From Sinobacterium norvegicum (GTDB lineage: Bacteria; Pseudomonadota; Gammaproteobacteria; Pseudomonadales; Sinobacteriaceae), in assembly GCF_923077115.1 (NCBI RefSeq), contig NZ_CAKLPX010000001.1:1302001-1366000 (forward strand): a stretch of 64,000 bases of DNA, in the 5' to 3' direction. A program made the position numbers and the translations under genes. The notes beneath the pieces were generated by a model. It had not been told where the DNA came from, did not search any database, and saw only the letters and a list, made by a program, of their open reading frames with translations. This document shows positions 27,127-35,451 of the stretch, piece by piece; positions within the stretch are counted from its first letter, which is position 1; every line of letters starts with the position of its first letter.

Positions 27127-30030
27127 ATGAGCAAAACAGCATCCAACAACCTACAGCAACTTTCTCTGCACAGCTTAGAAAGCCGTGACGATTTCGTCGG
27201 CCGCCATATCGGCCCCGATCAACAGCAGATCGATGATATGCTGGCCGCCGTAGGCGCCACGTCACTCGAGGACTTAATGGAGCAGACCGTTCCTGCTAAC
27301 ATCCTCAAGACCGATGCCATGGACCTCGACACCGCCCGTCCCGAACACGAGGTGATCGAAGAACTGGCCGACCTCGCCGAATCGAATCTAGTATACAAGT
27401 CGTGGTTGGGCCTGGGTTATCACAACACCCTGACCCCCAACGTGATTCTGCGCAACATCTTCCAAAACCCCGGCTGGTACACCGCCTACACCCCCTACCA
27501 GCCAGAGATCGCCCAGGGCCGCTTAGAGGCACTGCTGAACTTCCAGCAGATGGTACTCGATCTGACCGGCATGGAATTGGCCAACGCCTCGCTATTGGAT
27601 GAGGGCAGCGCCGCCGCCGAAGCCATGGCACTGTGTAAGCGGATGGTAAAGAAGAACAAGTCCAACGTCTTTTTTATTCAGAGCAACTGTCACCCGCAGA
27701 CCATCGCCGTGGTCAAGACCCGCGCCGAGCACCTCGACATCGAGGTTGTGGTTGGCGACAGTGCCGCCGGCAACGAGGCCGACTACTTTGGCCAGCTATT
27801 GAGCTACCCCGGTTCCAACGGTGAGGTAAAAGATTTAACCAACGACATCGACGCCGCCCACGCCGCTAACAGCTTGGTCGTGGTCGCCGCCGACTTAATG
27901 AGCCTGATGTTACTGCAATCCCCCGCCGAGATGGGCGCCGATGTGGTCGTTGGCAACAGCCAGCGCTTCGGTGTGCCAATGGGCTTCGGTGGCCCCCACG
28001 CCGCCTTCTTCGCCACCCGCGATAAATTCAAGCGCTCCATCCCCGGCCGCATTATCGGCGTTTCCGTCGACAGCCACGGCAGGCAAGCCCTGCGTATGGC
28101 AATGCAGACCCGCGAGCAACACATCCGCCGCGAGAAGGCCAACTCCAACATCTGTACCGCCCAGGCACTGCTGGCGATTATGGCCGTCTCCTACGCCATC
28201 TACCACGGCCCCGAGCGTCTGAAGACCATCGCCAGCCGCATTCATCGTTTGGCCTGCCTGCTCGATACCGGCCTCACTAAGCTGGGTTTCCAGCAGACCA
28301 ACGCCGCCTACTTCGACACCGTTGCCATCGACACCGGTGCCGATACCGACGACGTTATCGCCCGCGCCTTGGAAGCCGAGATCAACCTGCGTAAGCTTGA
28401 CGACCACACCGTCACCATCGCCCTCGATGAGACCACCACGCTGGAAGATATCGACGACCTCTTAGCCGTTTTCGCCGATGACAAGGTCGACTTCAACGCC
28501 GCCAGCCTCGACAACCCGCAGCTCACCAGCCTCACCGATGAACTGTTGCGCAGCGACGCCGTACTGACCCACCCAGTATTCAACAGCTACCACTCTGAAA
28601 CCGAAATGCTGCGTTACCTCAAGCGTTTGGAAGACAAAGACGTGGCGCTGAACCGCTCGATGATCGCCCTCGGTTCTTGCACCATGAAACTGAACGCCAC
28701 CGCCGAGATGATCCCGGTGACGTTTGACGGTTTCTCAAATATGCACCCCATGGCACCGAAAGAGCAGAGCCAGGGTTATCTCGAGATGACCACCAACCTC
28801 GAGCAAATGTTAGTCGCCTGCACCGGTTACGATGCCATCTCGCTCCAGCCAAACGCCGGCTCTCAGGGTGAATACGCCGGCCTCGTCGCCATCAAGCGTT
28901 ACCATCAGTCACGCGGTGATTTTAACCGCAACATCGTGTTGATCCCACGCTCGGCCCACGGCACCAACCCCGCCTCAGCCTCGATGGCCAGCATGAAGTC
29001 GGTGATTGTCGCCTGTGATGAGCTCGGCAACGTCGATATGGATGATCTGCGCGCCAAGGCGGCAGAGCACGCCGACAACCTCGCCTGCATCATGATCACC
29101 TACCCGTCGACCCATGGTGTGTTCGAGGAGAGTATTACCGATATCTGCGAGATCATTCACGATCACGGCGGCCAGGTCTATCTCGATGGCGCTAACATGA
29201 ACGCCATGGTCGGCATCGCCGCACCGGGTAAGTTCGGTGCCGATGTATCGCATCTTAACCTGCACAAGACCTTTGCCATCCCCCACGGTGGCGGTGGCCC
29301 CGGTGTTGGCCCGATCGGTGTTGGTCAGCACTTACAGCCTTTCCTACCCACCAACCCGATCAACCCGGTCGATGGTTTGGATGCCGGCAACGATGTGATT
29401 TCATCGGCCGCCTACGGTAGCGCCTCGGTACTGCCGATCTCCTACGCCTACATCGCCATGATGGGTTCCGACGGCCTGCGCCGCGCCACGCAAGTTGCGA
29501 TACTGAACGCCAACTACATGATGGGTCGCTTGCAGGAGCACTTCTCGGTGTTATACACCGGCCGTAACAACCGCGTCGCCCACGAGTGCATCATCGATCT
29601 TCGGCCGCTGAAAGAAGCCACCGGCATCAGTGAAGAAGACGTCGCCAAGCGCTTAATGGACTTCGGCTTCCACTCGCCCACCATGTCGTTCCCGGTACCG
29701 GGTACGCTGATGATCGAGCCGACAGAATCCGAATCCAAGCGTGAGATCGATCTGTTCTGCGACGCCATGATTCAGATCCGCGAAGAGATCCGCCTGGTCG
29801 AAAACGAGACCTATACGCTGGAAGATAACCCACTGGTTAACGCCCCCCACTCACTGGTCGACATCGTCGAGCTAGAGTGGAACCACTGTTATACCCGCGA
29901 GCAAGCTTCATTCCCGATCGAAGCCATCCGCCACAGCAAGTACTGGCCTCCGGTCAACCGTATCGACAACGTCTTCGGCGACCGCAACCTGGTGTGCAGC
30001 TGCCCACCGATTGAGAGTTATATGGACTAA
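27127..30030 (+). CDS. gcvP: glycine dehydrogenase (aminomethyl-transferring), P protein
   Basis: 967-residue PLP enzyme that decarboxylates glycine and passes the aminomethyl group to lipoylated GcvH. Both halves of the fused homodimer-type protein are present; the PLP lysine is K714 in [15 protein letters not shown]. gcvT and gcvH are not adjacent, so the cleavage-system operon is split in this genome. No glycine-riboswitch-like structure was recognised in the 200-bp upstream region. A strong terminator follows. Confidence 0.98.
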   Translation: MSKTASNNLQQLSLHSLESRDDFVGRHIGPDQQQIDDMLAAVGATSLEDLMEQTVPANILKTDAMDLDTARPEHEVIEELADLAESNLVYKSWLGLGYHNTLTPNVILRNIFQNPGWYTAYTPYQPEIAQGRLEALLNFQQMVLDLTGMELANASLLDEGSAAAEAMALCKRMVKKNKSNVFFIQSNCHPQTIAVVKTRAEHLDIEVVVGDSAAGNEADYFGQLLSYPGSNGEVKDLTNDIDAAHAANSLVVVAADLMSLMLLQSPAEMGADVVVGNSQRFGVPMGFGGPHAAFFATRDKFKRSIPGRIIGVSVDSHGRQALRMAMQTREQHIRREKANSNICTAQALLAIMAVSYAIYHGPERLKTIASRIHRLACLLDTGLTKLGFQQTNAAYFDTVAIDTGADTDDVIARALEAEINLRKLDDHTVTIALDETTTLEDIDDLLAVFADDKVDFNAASLDNPQLTSLTDELLRSDAVLTHPVFNSYHSETEMLRYLKRLEDKDVALNRSMIALGSCTMKLNATAEMIPVTFDGFSNMHPMAPKEQSQGYLEMTTNLEQMLVACTGYDAISLQPNAGSQGEYAGLVAIKRYHQSRGDFNRNIVLIPRSAHGTNPASASMASMKSVIVACDELGNVDMDDLRAKAAEHADNLACIMITYPSTHGVFEESITDICEIIHDHGGQVYLDGANMNAMVGIAAPGKFGADVSHLNLHKTFAIPHGGGGPGVGPIGVGQHLQPFLPTNPINPVDGLDAGNDVISSAAYGSASVLPISYAYIAMMGSDGLRRATQVAILNANYMMGRLQEHFSVLYTGRNNRVAHECIIDLRPLKEATGISEEDVAKRLMDFGFHSPTMSFPVPGTLMIEPTESESKREIDLFCDAMIQIREEIRLVENETYTLEDNPLVNAPHSLVDIVELEWNHCYTREQASFPIEAIRHSKYWPPVNRIDNVFGDRNLVCSCPPIESYMD

Positions 30031-30057
30031 CCATTATTGTTAGTTGATGGGTAAGAG

Positions 30058-30089
30058 AAAGGCGAGTCTTTAGGGACTCGCCTTTTTTT
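30058..30089 (+). terminator. intrinsic terminator of gcvP
   Basis: AAAGGCGAGTC-TTTAGG-GACTCGCCTTTTTTT, 11-bp stem and 7-T run, 28 nt after the gcvP stop. Confidence 0.92.
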
Positions 30090-30120
30090 GTGGGTGGTGG
30101 ATATGGTCATACTATCGCCG

Positions 30121-30267
30121 CAGCGGCCAACACCGCCACCGAGCACGCCGTCAATACATCCCTGTAGGCTCAGCGTCAGCGTCCATGCTGACGATGGCTC
30201 TGTGGCGGCATTGGCAGCTGCTGTAAAGCCGTGCCGCGGGGGCAGAGTTAGTTTTTACTCTGACCCC
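30121..30267 (-). repeat. dispersed repeat, inverted copy, with GGGTCAGAGTAAAAACT end
   Basis: On the minus strand this contains GGGGTCAGAGTAAAAACT (30250-30267) and a block (30121-30180) similar to 31524-31581: shared words GCTGACGCTGAGCCTACAGG and ACGGCGT. By eye about 50 of 58 positions agree. No protein is encoded here. Confidence 0.7.
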
Positions 30268-30288
30268 AAATATCTGATTTACATTTAA

Positions 30289-30987
30289 TTATTCTAGATA
30301 ACCACTCTCATCAATCTTATCCCCTAGGGCAGACAAAAAACTTGGGAAAGATTTTTCTAGCCAAGATTTTATTTCTACCTCATCGTCTGGGCCAGCTGGA
30401 TATGAATGTTTGACTGTATAATTTTCGTCATCTTCAGGCCTAATTGGATACACATGCCTGAATGAAAAATTCTCACCATCTATCACCAAATCCAAATGTT
30501 TAACAACAGCAGGACTTCCCGCTTCAACTTCCGACCTATTAAACTCGCCTGTTGAAGTACCTTCACAACCAATTATCATGCCTTTTTCAAACTTGATACT
30601 TGTATGAACCACACCAGAAGCAGCTGTATGAGTAGCAACATTTTTAGGCACTATAGTTTTCATGACCTCGCTATAGTTGTAATAAATGTCGAACCTAAGA
30701 ACCTCAACGCTATGATCACCAATCCCCGGATAATTATCAGAAAGGTATTGATCGAGAACAGCAACAGAACTAGGTCTAAACTCCTCTGGTTTGATATAAT
30801 GGACACCGTAATAGCAACTATAAATATTACCTTCACCGGAAAAATATCCTGGATAATCCACTGGCTTCAACTGCTCTACCTTAATAGAGGATAACTCCTC
30901 ATTATATGGCAGAGGCAATTCAACAGCTCCTGTGCTACACCCAGAAACACCAAGAACTGCCATTATTATAAAACTTTGTTTTTTCAT
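30289..30987 (-). CDS. putative lipoprotein, unknown function
   Basis: 232 residues from the ATG at 30987, where AAGGGA gives good spacing; 30999 has no ribosome site. A type II signal peptide MKKQSFIIMAVLGVSGC has a lipobox VSG|C. The mature part is acidic, with no known motif; a near-repeat at the C-terminus (RHVYPIRPEDDENYTVKHSY / YPAGPDDEVE) is visible. The gene is AT-rich compared with its neighbours and bordered by dispersed repeats, suggesting horizontal acquisition. Confidence 0.65.
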   Translation of the reverse strand: MKKQSFIIMAVLGVSGCSTGAVELPLPYNEELSSIKVEQLKPVDYPGYFSGEGNIYSCYYGVHYIKPEEFRPSSVAVLDQYLSDNYPGIGDHSVEVLRFDIYYNYSEVMKTIVPKNVATHTAASGVVHTSIKFEKGMIIGCEGTSTGEFNRSEVEAGSPAVVKHLDLVIDGENFSFRHVYPIRPEDDENYTVKHSYPAGPDDEVEIKSWLEKSFPSFLSALGDKIDESGYLE

Positions 30988-31287
30988 TATTCCCTTCATT
31001 TTTAAACAAAAAAATATTATTAAATTTTAATATAAGACAAAATAATAATTACCCAAAAATTATTTCTCTGCACCTTAATTTATAAAAACCATGGATTAGC
31101 AATAGAAATTTATAAATCCAACGGCAATATAAAAAAATAATACCGAATCGACAATAATAAAAAATCTAAATCCAAATCAATATAATTAACAGCCCCATAT
31201 ATGATTTCTTTCTAATCAACGAGACAAAGAACAGCATTACTCTAACAGATACTCTAAGCTATAACACTATCGGTACACAGATATATA

Positions 31288-31471
31288 GGGTCAGAGTAAA
31301 AACTATCAAGGCTTCTTGAGACTAAAGCTCTATACACCATGAAGAGAAGCTTTCAGTACCAGGCCTTGAGACCATATAGATATTTAGGGTCAGAGTAAAA
31401 ACTATCAAGGCTTCTTCGGACTAAAGCTCTATACACCATGAAGAGAAGCTTTCAGTACCAGGCCTTGAGAC
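31288..31471 (+). repeat. 99-bp tandem direct repeat (two copies)
   Basis: Copies begin at 31288 and 31387, each opening with GGGTCAGAGTAAAAACTATC and continuing through AAGGCTTCTT ... CTAAAGCTCTATACACCATG ... CAGTACCAGGCCTTGAGAC; only two or three mismatches were seen over 85 shared bases. Within each copy CAAGGC and GGCCTTG can pair, so the transcript would fold into a long hairpin. Confidence 0.85.
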
Positions 31472-31488
31472 AAAATCAACTCAATGGC

Positions 31489-31590
31489 CACCGATATCGG
31501 CTCAGAGACATCGTCAGCACGGAGGCTGACGCTGAGCCTACAGGGAGGTATTCACGGCGTCCTCAGCGGTGGTATTGGCAGCGAACAACG
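31489..31590 (+). repeat. dispersed repeat, block D
   Basis: Starts CCACCGATATCGGCTCAGAG and continues ACATCGTC ... GCTGAGCCTACAGGGAGGT. A second plus-strand copy begins at about 32621 (same first 28 bases) and an inverted diverged copy lies at 30121-30210. Confidence 0.75.
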
Positions 31591-31822
31591 CACCTCCCCA
31601 CACACCTTCAAACCATAGCGATTTAGGAGAGAACCCTTCATAATCGCTGGGAGCAATGGAAAAATAGTGATACCTTATCAATAACATAGCAGTTACCCAC
31701 GATAATAATATTAACCTAGGTATTTCTCAGTCATCGTTAGAGGCGCAGAATAAGATCATGTTTGAATTCATCCTAATCACTAAAGGGATCTTCGCAAAAA
31801 ATATTATTGAGGCATTTAATTA

Positions 31823-32263
31823 ATGAAGTCATACTCGCTAGCACTTGTAGTATTTCTTATTTTTATTGCTTACCAACAAATAATGAATCAGCGCGTTACA
31901 TCCATATACAATCAATTTTCTTATGAATATAGTGTTGAATCTAAGGCTGAAATAGTTGACGTCAATGTAGACAAATCACCACGCGGCTTAGATTTATATA
32001 AATATACCTACTGCTTTGAATATAACAACACACAATATTGCTCTAATGTTTTCAGCAATGCTCATACACGGGCGAGAGTTTATCCATCAGATGTAGCATA
32101 TAAGAAAGATGAAACTGTATCCGTATTTTTTTCGAGAACAGATCCTAATGTAGCAGTGTTAAAAACATCTAAAGACTATGAAGTTTTATTGTATTCATTT
32201 TCAATATTGGCTTCTTGTGCTGTTGTTTCTTGGGCAGGGGCGACGCTGTTTGAAAAACAATAA
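31823..32263 (+). CDS. DUF3592-like membrane protein
   Basis: 146 residues. N-terminal helix (SLALVVFLIFIAYQQI, 4-19) and C-terminal helix (YSFSILASCAVVSWAGATLF) flank an extracytoplasmic beta domain with the DUF3592-type pattern YPSDVAYKKDETVSVFF ... DPNVAVL. GAGG lies 10 nt upstream of the ATG. Function unknown. AT-rich, in repeat-flanked accessory DNA. Confidence 0.65.
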   Translation: MKSYSLALVVFLIFIAYQQIMNQRVTSIYNQFSYEYSVESKAEIVDVNVDKSPRGLDLYKYTYCFEYNNTQYCSNVFSNAHTRARVYPSDVAYKKDETVSVFFSRTDPNVAVLKTSKDYEVLLYSFSILASCAVVSWAGATLFEKQ

Positions 32264-32272
32264 GAAGAATCT

Positions 32273-32300
32273 GGGTCAGGTCTTTCCTTTTGCTAACAGA
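32273..32300 (+). repeat. dispersed repeat, TTTCCTTTTGCTAACAGA block (copy 1)
   Basis: GGGTCAGG-TCTTTCCTTTTGCTAACAGA directly after the DUF3592-like gene; the second copy at 32576-32602 differs by one base and one indel. Confidence 0.75.
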
Positions 32301-32370
32301 ACATATCAGCTGGCGAGCTGCCAATATGAATATTTAGGGTCATAAAAAAGAATACATTTAAAGACATTTA

Positions 32371-32390
32371 GGGTCAGAGTAAAAACTATC
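32371..32390 (+). repeat. GGGTCAGAGTAAAAACTATC copy joined to gene debris
   Basis: Identical to the opening 20 bases of the tandem repeat copies at 31288 and 31387. Coding-like sequence begins a few bases later, as if the element was inserted into or truncated a gene. Confidence 0.8.
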
Positions 32391-32400
32391 TTCGCCTGCA

Positions 32401-32550
32401 GAGGGTTGTCTGGAGGAAACCTACCTGATGTCCCGCACGCTGCGTACTCCCGAGGCACAGGATAGTATGCGCCGGTTTCTCGAGCGCGACGGCCAGTCAC
32501 GTGAGGCCGAACTTCGTATGGGTGAATTTTGTGGTGAGCTGTCCAAGTAG
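32401..32550 (+). pseudogene. C-terminal gene fragment, enoyl-CoA hydratase-like
   Basis: An open frame of about 49 codons, from just after a repeat copy to TAG, encodes EGCLEETYLMSRTLRTPEAQ followed by DSMRRFLERDGQSREAELRM and a short tail. Codon use and GC content match the chromosome rather than the surrounding AT-rich DNA. The pattern resembles the end of crotonase-family acyl-CoA hydratases, though that identity is weak. There is no start and no N-terminal domain, so it is a truncated remnant. Confidence 0.4.
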
Positions 32551-32575
32551 CGAGGTTTTGCCAGAAGTGCCATCG

Positions 32576-32690
32576 GGGTCAGGACTTTCCTTTTGCTAAC
32601 AGATAAGACTTACTCGATGACCACCGATATCGGCTCAGAGACATCGTCATAGGGACGCTGAACCTACCGGGAGGTATTCATAGCGTTCTC
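32576..32690 (+). repeat. dispersed repeat, TTTCCTTTTGCTAACAGA block (copy 2) plus block D copy
   Basis: GGGTCAGGACTTTCCTTTTGCTAACAGA at 32576-32602 is followed by CACCGATATCGGCTCAGAG at about 32622 and a diverged GGGAGGTATTCATAGCGTTCTC, paralleling 31489-31560. Confidence 0.75.
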
Positions 32691-32730
32691 TGAGACAGTG
32701 TCGGGGGGTATATATGTGGCAAGTAGACAT

Positions 32731-32759
32731 AAAAAAAGGGCTGGATAACCAGCCCTTTT
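32731..32759 (-). terminator. intrinsic terminator of fadL-type gene
   Basis: On the minus strand AAAAGGGCTGG-TTAT-CCAGCCCTTTTTTT, a 7-T run 27 nt beyond the stop codon. Confidence 0.88.
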
Positions 32760-32785
32760 GCGTTCACTCATGATTCCGATTTACA

Positions 32786-34081
32786 TTAGAATCGGTGAGT
32801 GTACTGGCCACCAAACAACACGGCGCTTGCCTCTGTGGTGGCGTTTAATGTTAGGCCACCGTTGGATACACCACCGTTGATTTCATCTTCAACGCTCACC
32901 TCTTTACCCACCAGGTAGGTAATACCAAAATCGAGGCTTTGGTCTTGGTTAAAGTGATAGCTGGCACCGGCAGAGAACCACTGACGGTCTGAGTCTGGCA
33001 CCGATACCGAGGTCAGGTCATTTTGAACGCCCTCATCGTACATGTAGCCGACACGGGCTTCCCAGTGCTTATTGATGTAGTAAGTAGCACCGATAGAATA
33101 GTGGAAGGTGTCTTTCCACTGGTAATCTTTGACATTGGTGCCGTCGGTGGTGACCAATGCATCAAAGTCGCTCCAACTGATGTATTGGACGCTGTAGTGA
33201 ACAGCAAACTTTGTATCCTCAATGCGGTGATAGCCCGAAAACTCAGCCCTTGAAGGCAGCGGCATGATCAGATCGCCAACACTTCCATTACCCATATACG
33301 ATACCGTACCGCTGGCTTCAATTTCGGGGCTGTGATGATAGCTCAAACCCAGACGGTTGTTTTCGTCTATTTCATAAACAGCACCCAGGTTAAAACCAAC
33401 ACCCCAAGCCGATGCATCCACATCCAATAGGTTTACCGTTGTGGTTCCATCACCTATCCAATTATTCATTTCAGATTGGCGCTTTAATTCACCCTCGCCG
33501 TAAATAAAGTCGATGCCGGCACCCAGGGTCCACTGGTCATTAATACGGTATGAGCCTGCCACTAACATGTTCATCGAAGTGACGTTGGTGGTACCGCCGA
33601 AGGCATCTGCACCCGGTAGTGGCAGCTGCGAGGTTCCCGCACCCCACTTGTCATCAAATTCGTTGCTGGTGCCGTAGTTGGAGTAAGCGCCAAAACCAAT
33701 GGAAAACTGATCATTAATTGGGTGCGCTATAAAAATATTCGGCACCACAGACGTCCCGGTATTTTGCGCGTCGGCAATAGGTACTGGACCACCTGAGAGA
33801 GGTGAATAATACTCAACATCTTTGACGTCGATTTCTGAGTTGATAATGTTGGTACCCAGGGTAATCTCGGTGCGATCAAACAGCGACAGCGAGGCGGCAT
33901 TGCGCGACATCGACGAGGCGTTATCGGCGATAACCGCATCACCGGCGAAGGCACGGCCTAGGCCTGTTGCCGATTGCGCGTTTAACTGAAAACCCGCGGC
34001 GTTTGCCTGCACAGAAATAAGAGCTGCCGAGCTCACAGTGGCGGCGAGTAGTGATGTGTGAAAAAGACGGGAGTTATTCAT
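32786..34081 (-). CDS. FadL/OmpP1/TodX-family outer-membrane transporter
   Basis: 431 residues from ATG 34081 (AAGGAT just upstream; a longer frame to 34243 has no signal for initiation). Signal peptide ending VQANA|AGFQLNAQSATGLGRAF; the mature N-terminus with AGDAVIADNASSMSRNAA is the FadL hatch signature. C-terminal beta strand ends GGQYTHRF with terminal Phe. FadL proteins let long-chain fatty acids and other hydrophobic molecules diffuse across the outer membrane. It opens the stretch of catabolic genes to the right and may supply their substrates; that link is inferred. Confidence 0.92.
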   Translation of the reverse strand: MNNSRLFHTSLLAATVSSAALISVQANAAGFQLNAQSATGLGRAFAGDAVIADNASSMSRNAASLSLFDRTEITLGTNIINSEIDVKDVEYYSPLSGGPVPIADAQNTGTSVVPNIFIAHPINDQFSIGFGAYSNYGTSNEFDDKWGAGTSQLPLPGADAFGGTTNVTSMNMLVAGSYRINDQWTLGAGIDFIYGEGELKRQSEMNNWIGDGTTTVNLLDVDASAWGVGFNLGAVYEIDENNRLGLSYHHSPEIEASGTVSYMGNGSVGDLIMPLPSRAEFSGYHRIEDTKFAVHYSVQYISWSDFDALVTTDGTNVKDYQWKDTFHYSIGATYYINKHWEARVGYMYDEGVQNDLTSVSVPDSDRQWFSAGASYHFNQDQSLDFGITYLVGKEVSVEDEINGGVSNGGLTLNATTEASAVLFGGQYTHRF

Positions 34082-34470
34082 AATATCCTTGAAGGGTTGA
34101 TCATGCTGGGCGCTGCGGTTAAGCAATGGTTCGGTGATGCTGATATTCGCGGCAAGGGTATAAAACACTAATACGAGCATCTTTGATCTAAACGAAAACT
34201 CTGACACTGTGGACGGATGGTAATATGTCGCTGACAACAGCAAAGCCGCTCTCTTTTTAAGCCGCCATGGTCAATCAATCAGCGTTTAATTGACTCGGCC
34301 TATCTGCCTTTTACGCAATTCATCGCAAGCAATAGTCACGGGCTCATCACTGTACAACCATCTTAAAATGCATTTATTGTGATTATTGGCTATTCACTTG
34401 AATAGCCTGATAGTACCGTGTTTATATAGTTATTCTTGCAATAAAAAATATAAAATCAAGGATGTAAAAA
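34082..34470. promoter_or_regulatory. divergent region between fadL-type gene and small Cys-rich gene
   Basis: 389 bp. Contains a perfect hairpin/operator GGCTATTC-ACTT-GAATAGCC at 34388-34407, 63 bp before a GTG-started gene, and AT-rich sequence with TATAT/TATAAA words downstream. No other feature recognised. Confidence 0.45.
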
Positions 34471-34641
34471 GTGATTAAAACAACATGCAACACGTGTGGT
34501 GGCATTGCCAAGAAAAGTAATATGGCCGGCCTGGGCTGTGATATCAATCAGCATCAACGCTGCACAAACCTGAACTGTCCGACAGAAAACCCTCGCGCCC
34601 CCAAAGATGGCAAACCCTACAAGTACGCTCTGGCAGTATAA
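34471..34641 (+). CDS. small cysteine-rich, zinc-ribbon-like protein, unknown
   Basis: 56 residues starting at GTG, with AAGGA at ideal 8-nt spacing. The sequence opens VIKTTCNTCGGIAKKSNMAG and contains C6-x2-C9, C23, H28, C31 and C36 before a Pro/Lys-rich tail; five Cys and one His could bind a metal. I do not recognise the family. Codon use and GC match the chromosome, and the frame ends in a clean TAA. A hairpin or operator at 34388-34407 precedes it. Role unknown. Confidence 0.65.
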   Translation: MIKTTCNTCGGIAKKSNMAGLGCDINQHQRCTNLNCPTENPRAPKDGKPYKYALAV

Positions 34642-34943
34642 ACGCAGCTGACATGCCTGCCTCTGGCGACAAACTGAGCTCGTGACTTTTATCACGGACA
34701 TCGAGCCTTTACAGTCAGTCTTTTGGCTCAATAATTCTTATCGGCTCGCTGCGCGAACAACAAACAACCGCCGCAGCAGGGCTCTCTTCTCGTCCTTCAA
34801 AAATGACACTTTTGCTGGCAGTTTTGACCATTGCGCGTCGACTACTGCCGTGAAAGACTGATCGACAAGTATGGCCACAGGCGCTTATTTGCTCCGCATT
34901 TAGACCAACAATAACAAAGCCTGATCATCAGCAAGGAATTATT
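34642..34943. other. intergenic region before cupin-P450 operon
   Basis: 302 bp. A partly paired stretch GCTCGTGA ... TCACGGACATCGAGC at about 34679-34710 may be a hairpin after the small Cys-rich gene; it lacks a good T-run. AAGGAATT precedes the cupin ATG. No gene seen. Confidence 0.35.
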
Positions 34944-35441
34944 ATGGATTTGCCAGAACCCGTCGACATTACCACCCTACCGGAAACCCCACTGGAATCG
35001 AGCCACCTCAATCACCACGACTTCCCCTGGGTCGATCAGGGCTGGGGCATCGAATTCAAGATTCTTCGGGTCTGTAACGAGACCGGCGGCTGGATTATTA
35101 TGAACCGCTTCCCCCCTGGCACCCAGCTACCCAAGCACCGCCATAGCGGCGCCGTTACCGCCCTAACACTGCAGGGTAAGTGGGGCTATTTAGAGAGCAA
35201 CTTTACCGCCGTTGCCGGTTCGGTGATTCGCGAACCAGCCAACAGTGCCCACACCCTAAAAGTGGCCGACGATGCTGGCGAGCCAACCATCGTGTTCTTC
35301 ACCATCGATGGCAGCCTCACTCACTTTACCGACGACGGAACTATCTGGGGCATCTCCGATGGCCAGACTCAACTCGCCGAGTATCTGCGCCTGGCCGAGG
35401 AACAGGGCACACCGGTCGATGCAAGCAAACTGCTGGCTTAG
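34944..35441 (+). CDS. cupin dioxygenase, 2,4'-dihydroxyacetophenone dioxygenase-like
   Basis: 165-residue single-domain cupin. Motif 1 PPGTQLPKHRHSGAVTALTLQG supplies HRH metal ligands; motif 2 is REPANSAHTLKV with a further His. GGW upstream and the whole pattern resemble the family of 2,4'-dihydroxyacetophenone dioxygenase, which cleaves a C-C bond next to a ketone, but the substrate here is unknown. It is followed after 10 nt by a P450 gene with GGAG, so the two act in one operon. Confidence 0.75.
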   Translation: MDLPEPVDITTLPETPLESSHLNHHDFPWVDQGWGIEFKILRVCNETGGWIIMNRFPPGTQLPKHRHSGAVTALTLQGKWGYLESNFTAVAGSVIREPANSAHTLKVADDAGEPTIVFFTIDGSLTHFTDDGTIWGISDGQTQLAEYLRLAEEQGTPVDASKLLA

Positions 35442-35451
35442 GGAGTAAACG

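Larger units (their letters stand above)
30988..31822. other. AT-rich intergenic region with repeats, no credible gene
   Basis: About 835 bp. The part 30988-31280 is very AT-rich without recognisable features; 31288-31590 is the repeat array described separately; 31590-31822 is plain sequence leading to a DUF3592-like gene. A 62-codon open frame at 31438 lies entirely within repeat DNA and is not credible. Confidence 0.6.
32264..32785. other. repeat-rich intergenic region with gene debris
   Basis: About 520 bp. Holds two copies of a GGGTCAGG(T/A)CTTTCCTTTTGCTAACAGA repeat, another GGGTCAGAGTAAAAACTATC copy, a coding remnant (32401-32550), a second block D and the fadL terminator. Confidence 0.6.

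Noticed and set aside
27910-28407. 165-codon antisense frame within gcvP
   Set aside because: Explained by codon bias of the real gene; no start signal or recognisable protein.
31438-31626. 62-codon open frame as a small protein gene
   Set aside because: It lies wholly inside repeat DNA, part of which is duplicated, with no ribosome site.
30250-32690. Integron-type attC sites around the accessory genes
   Set aside because: The repeats do not show paired RYYYAAC/GTTRRRY core sites, copies occur in both orientations and no integrase is visible.
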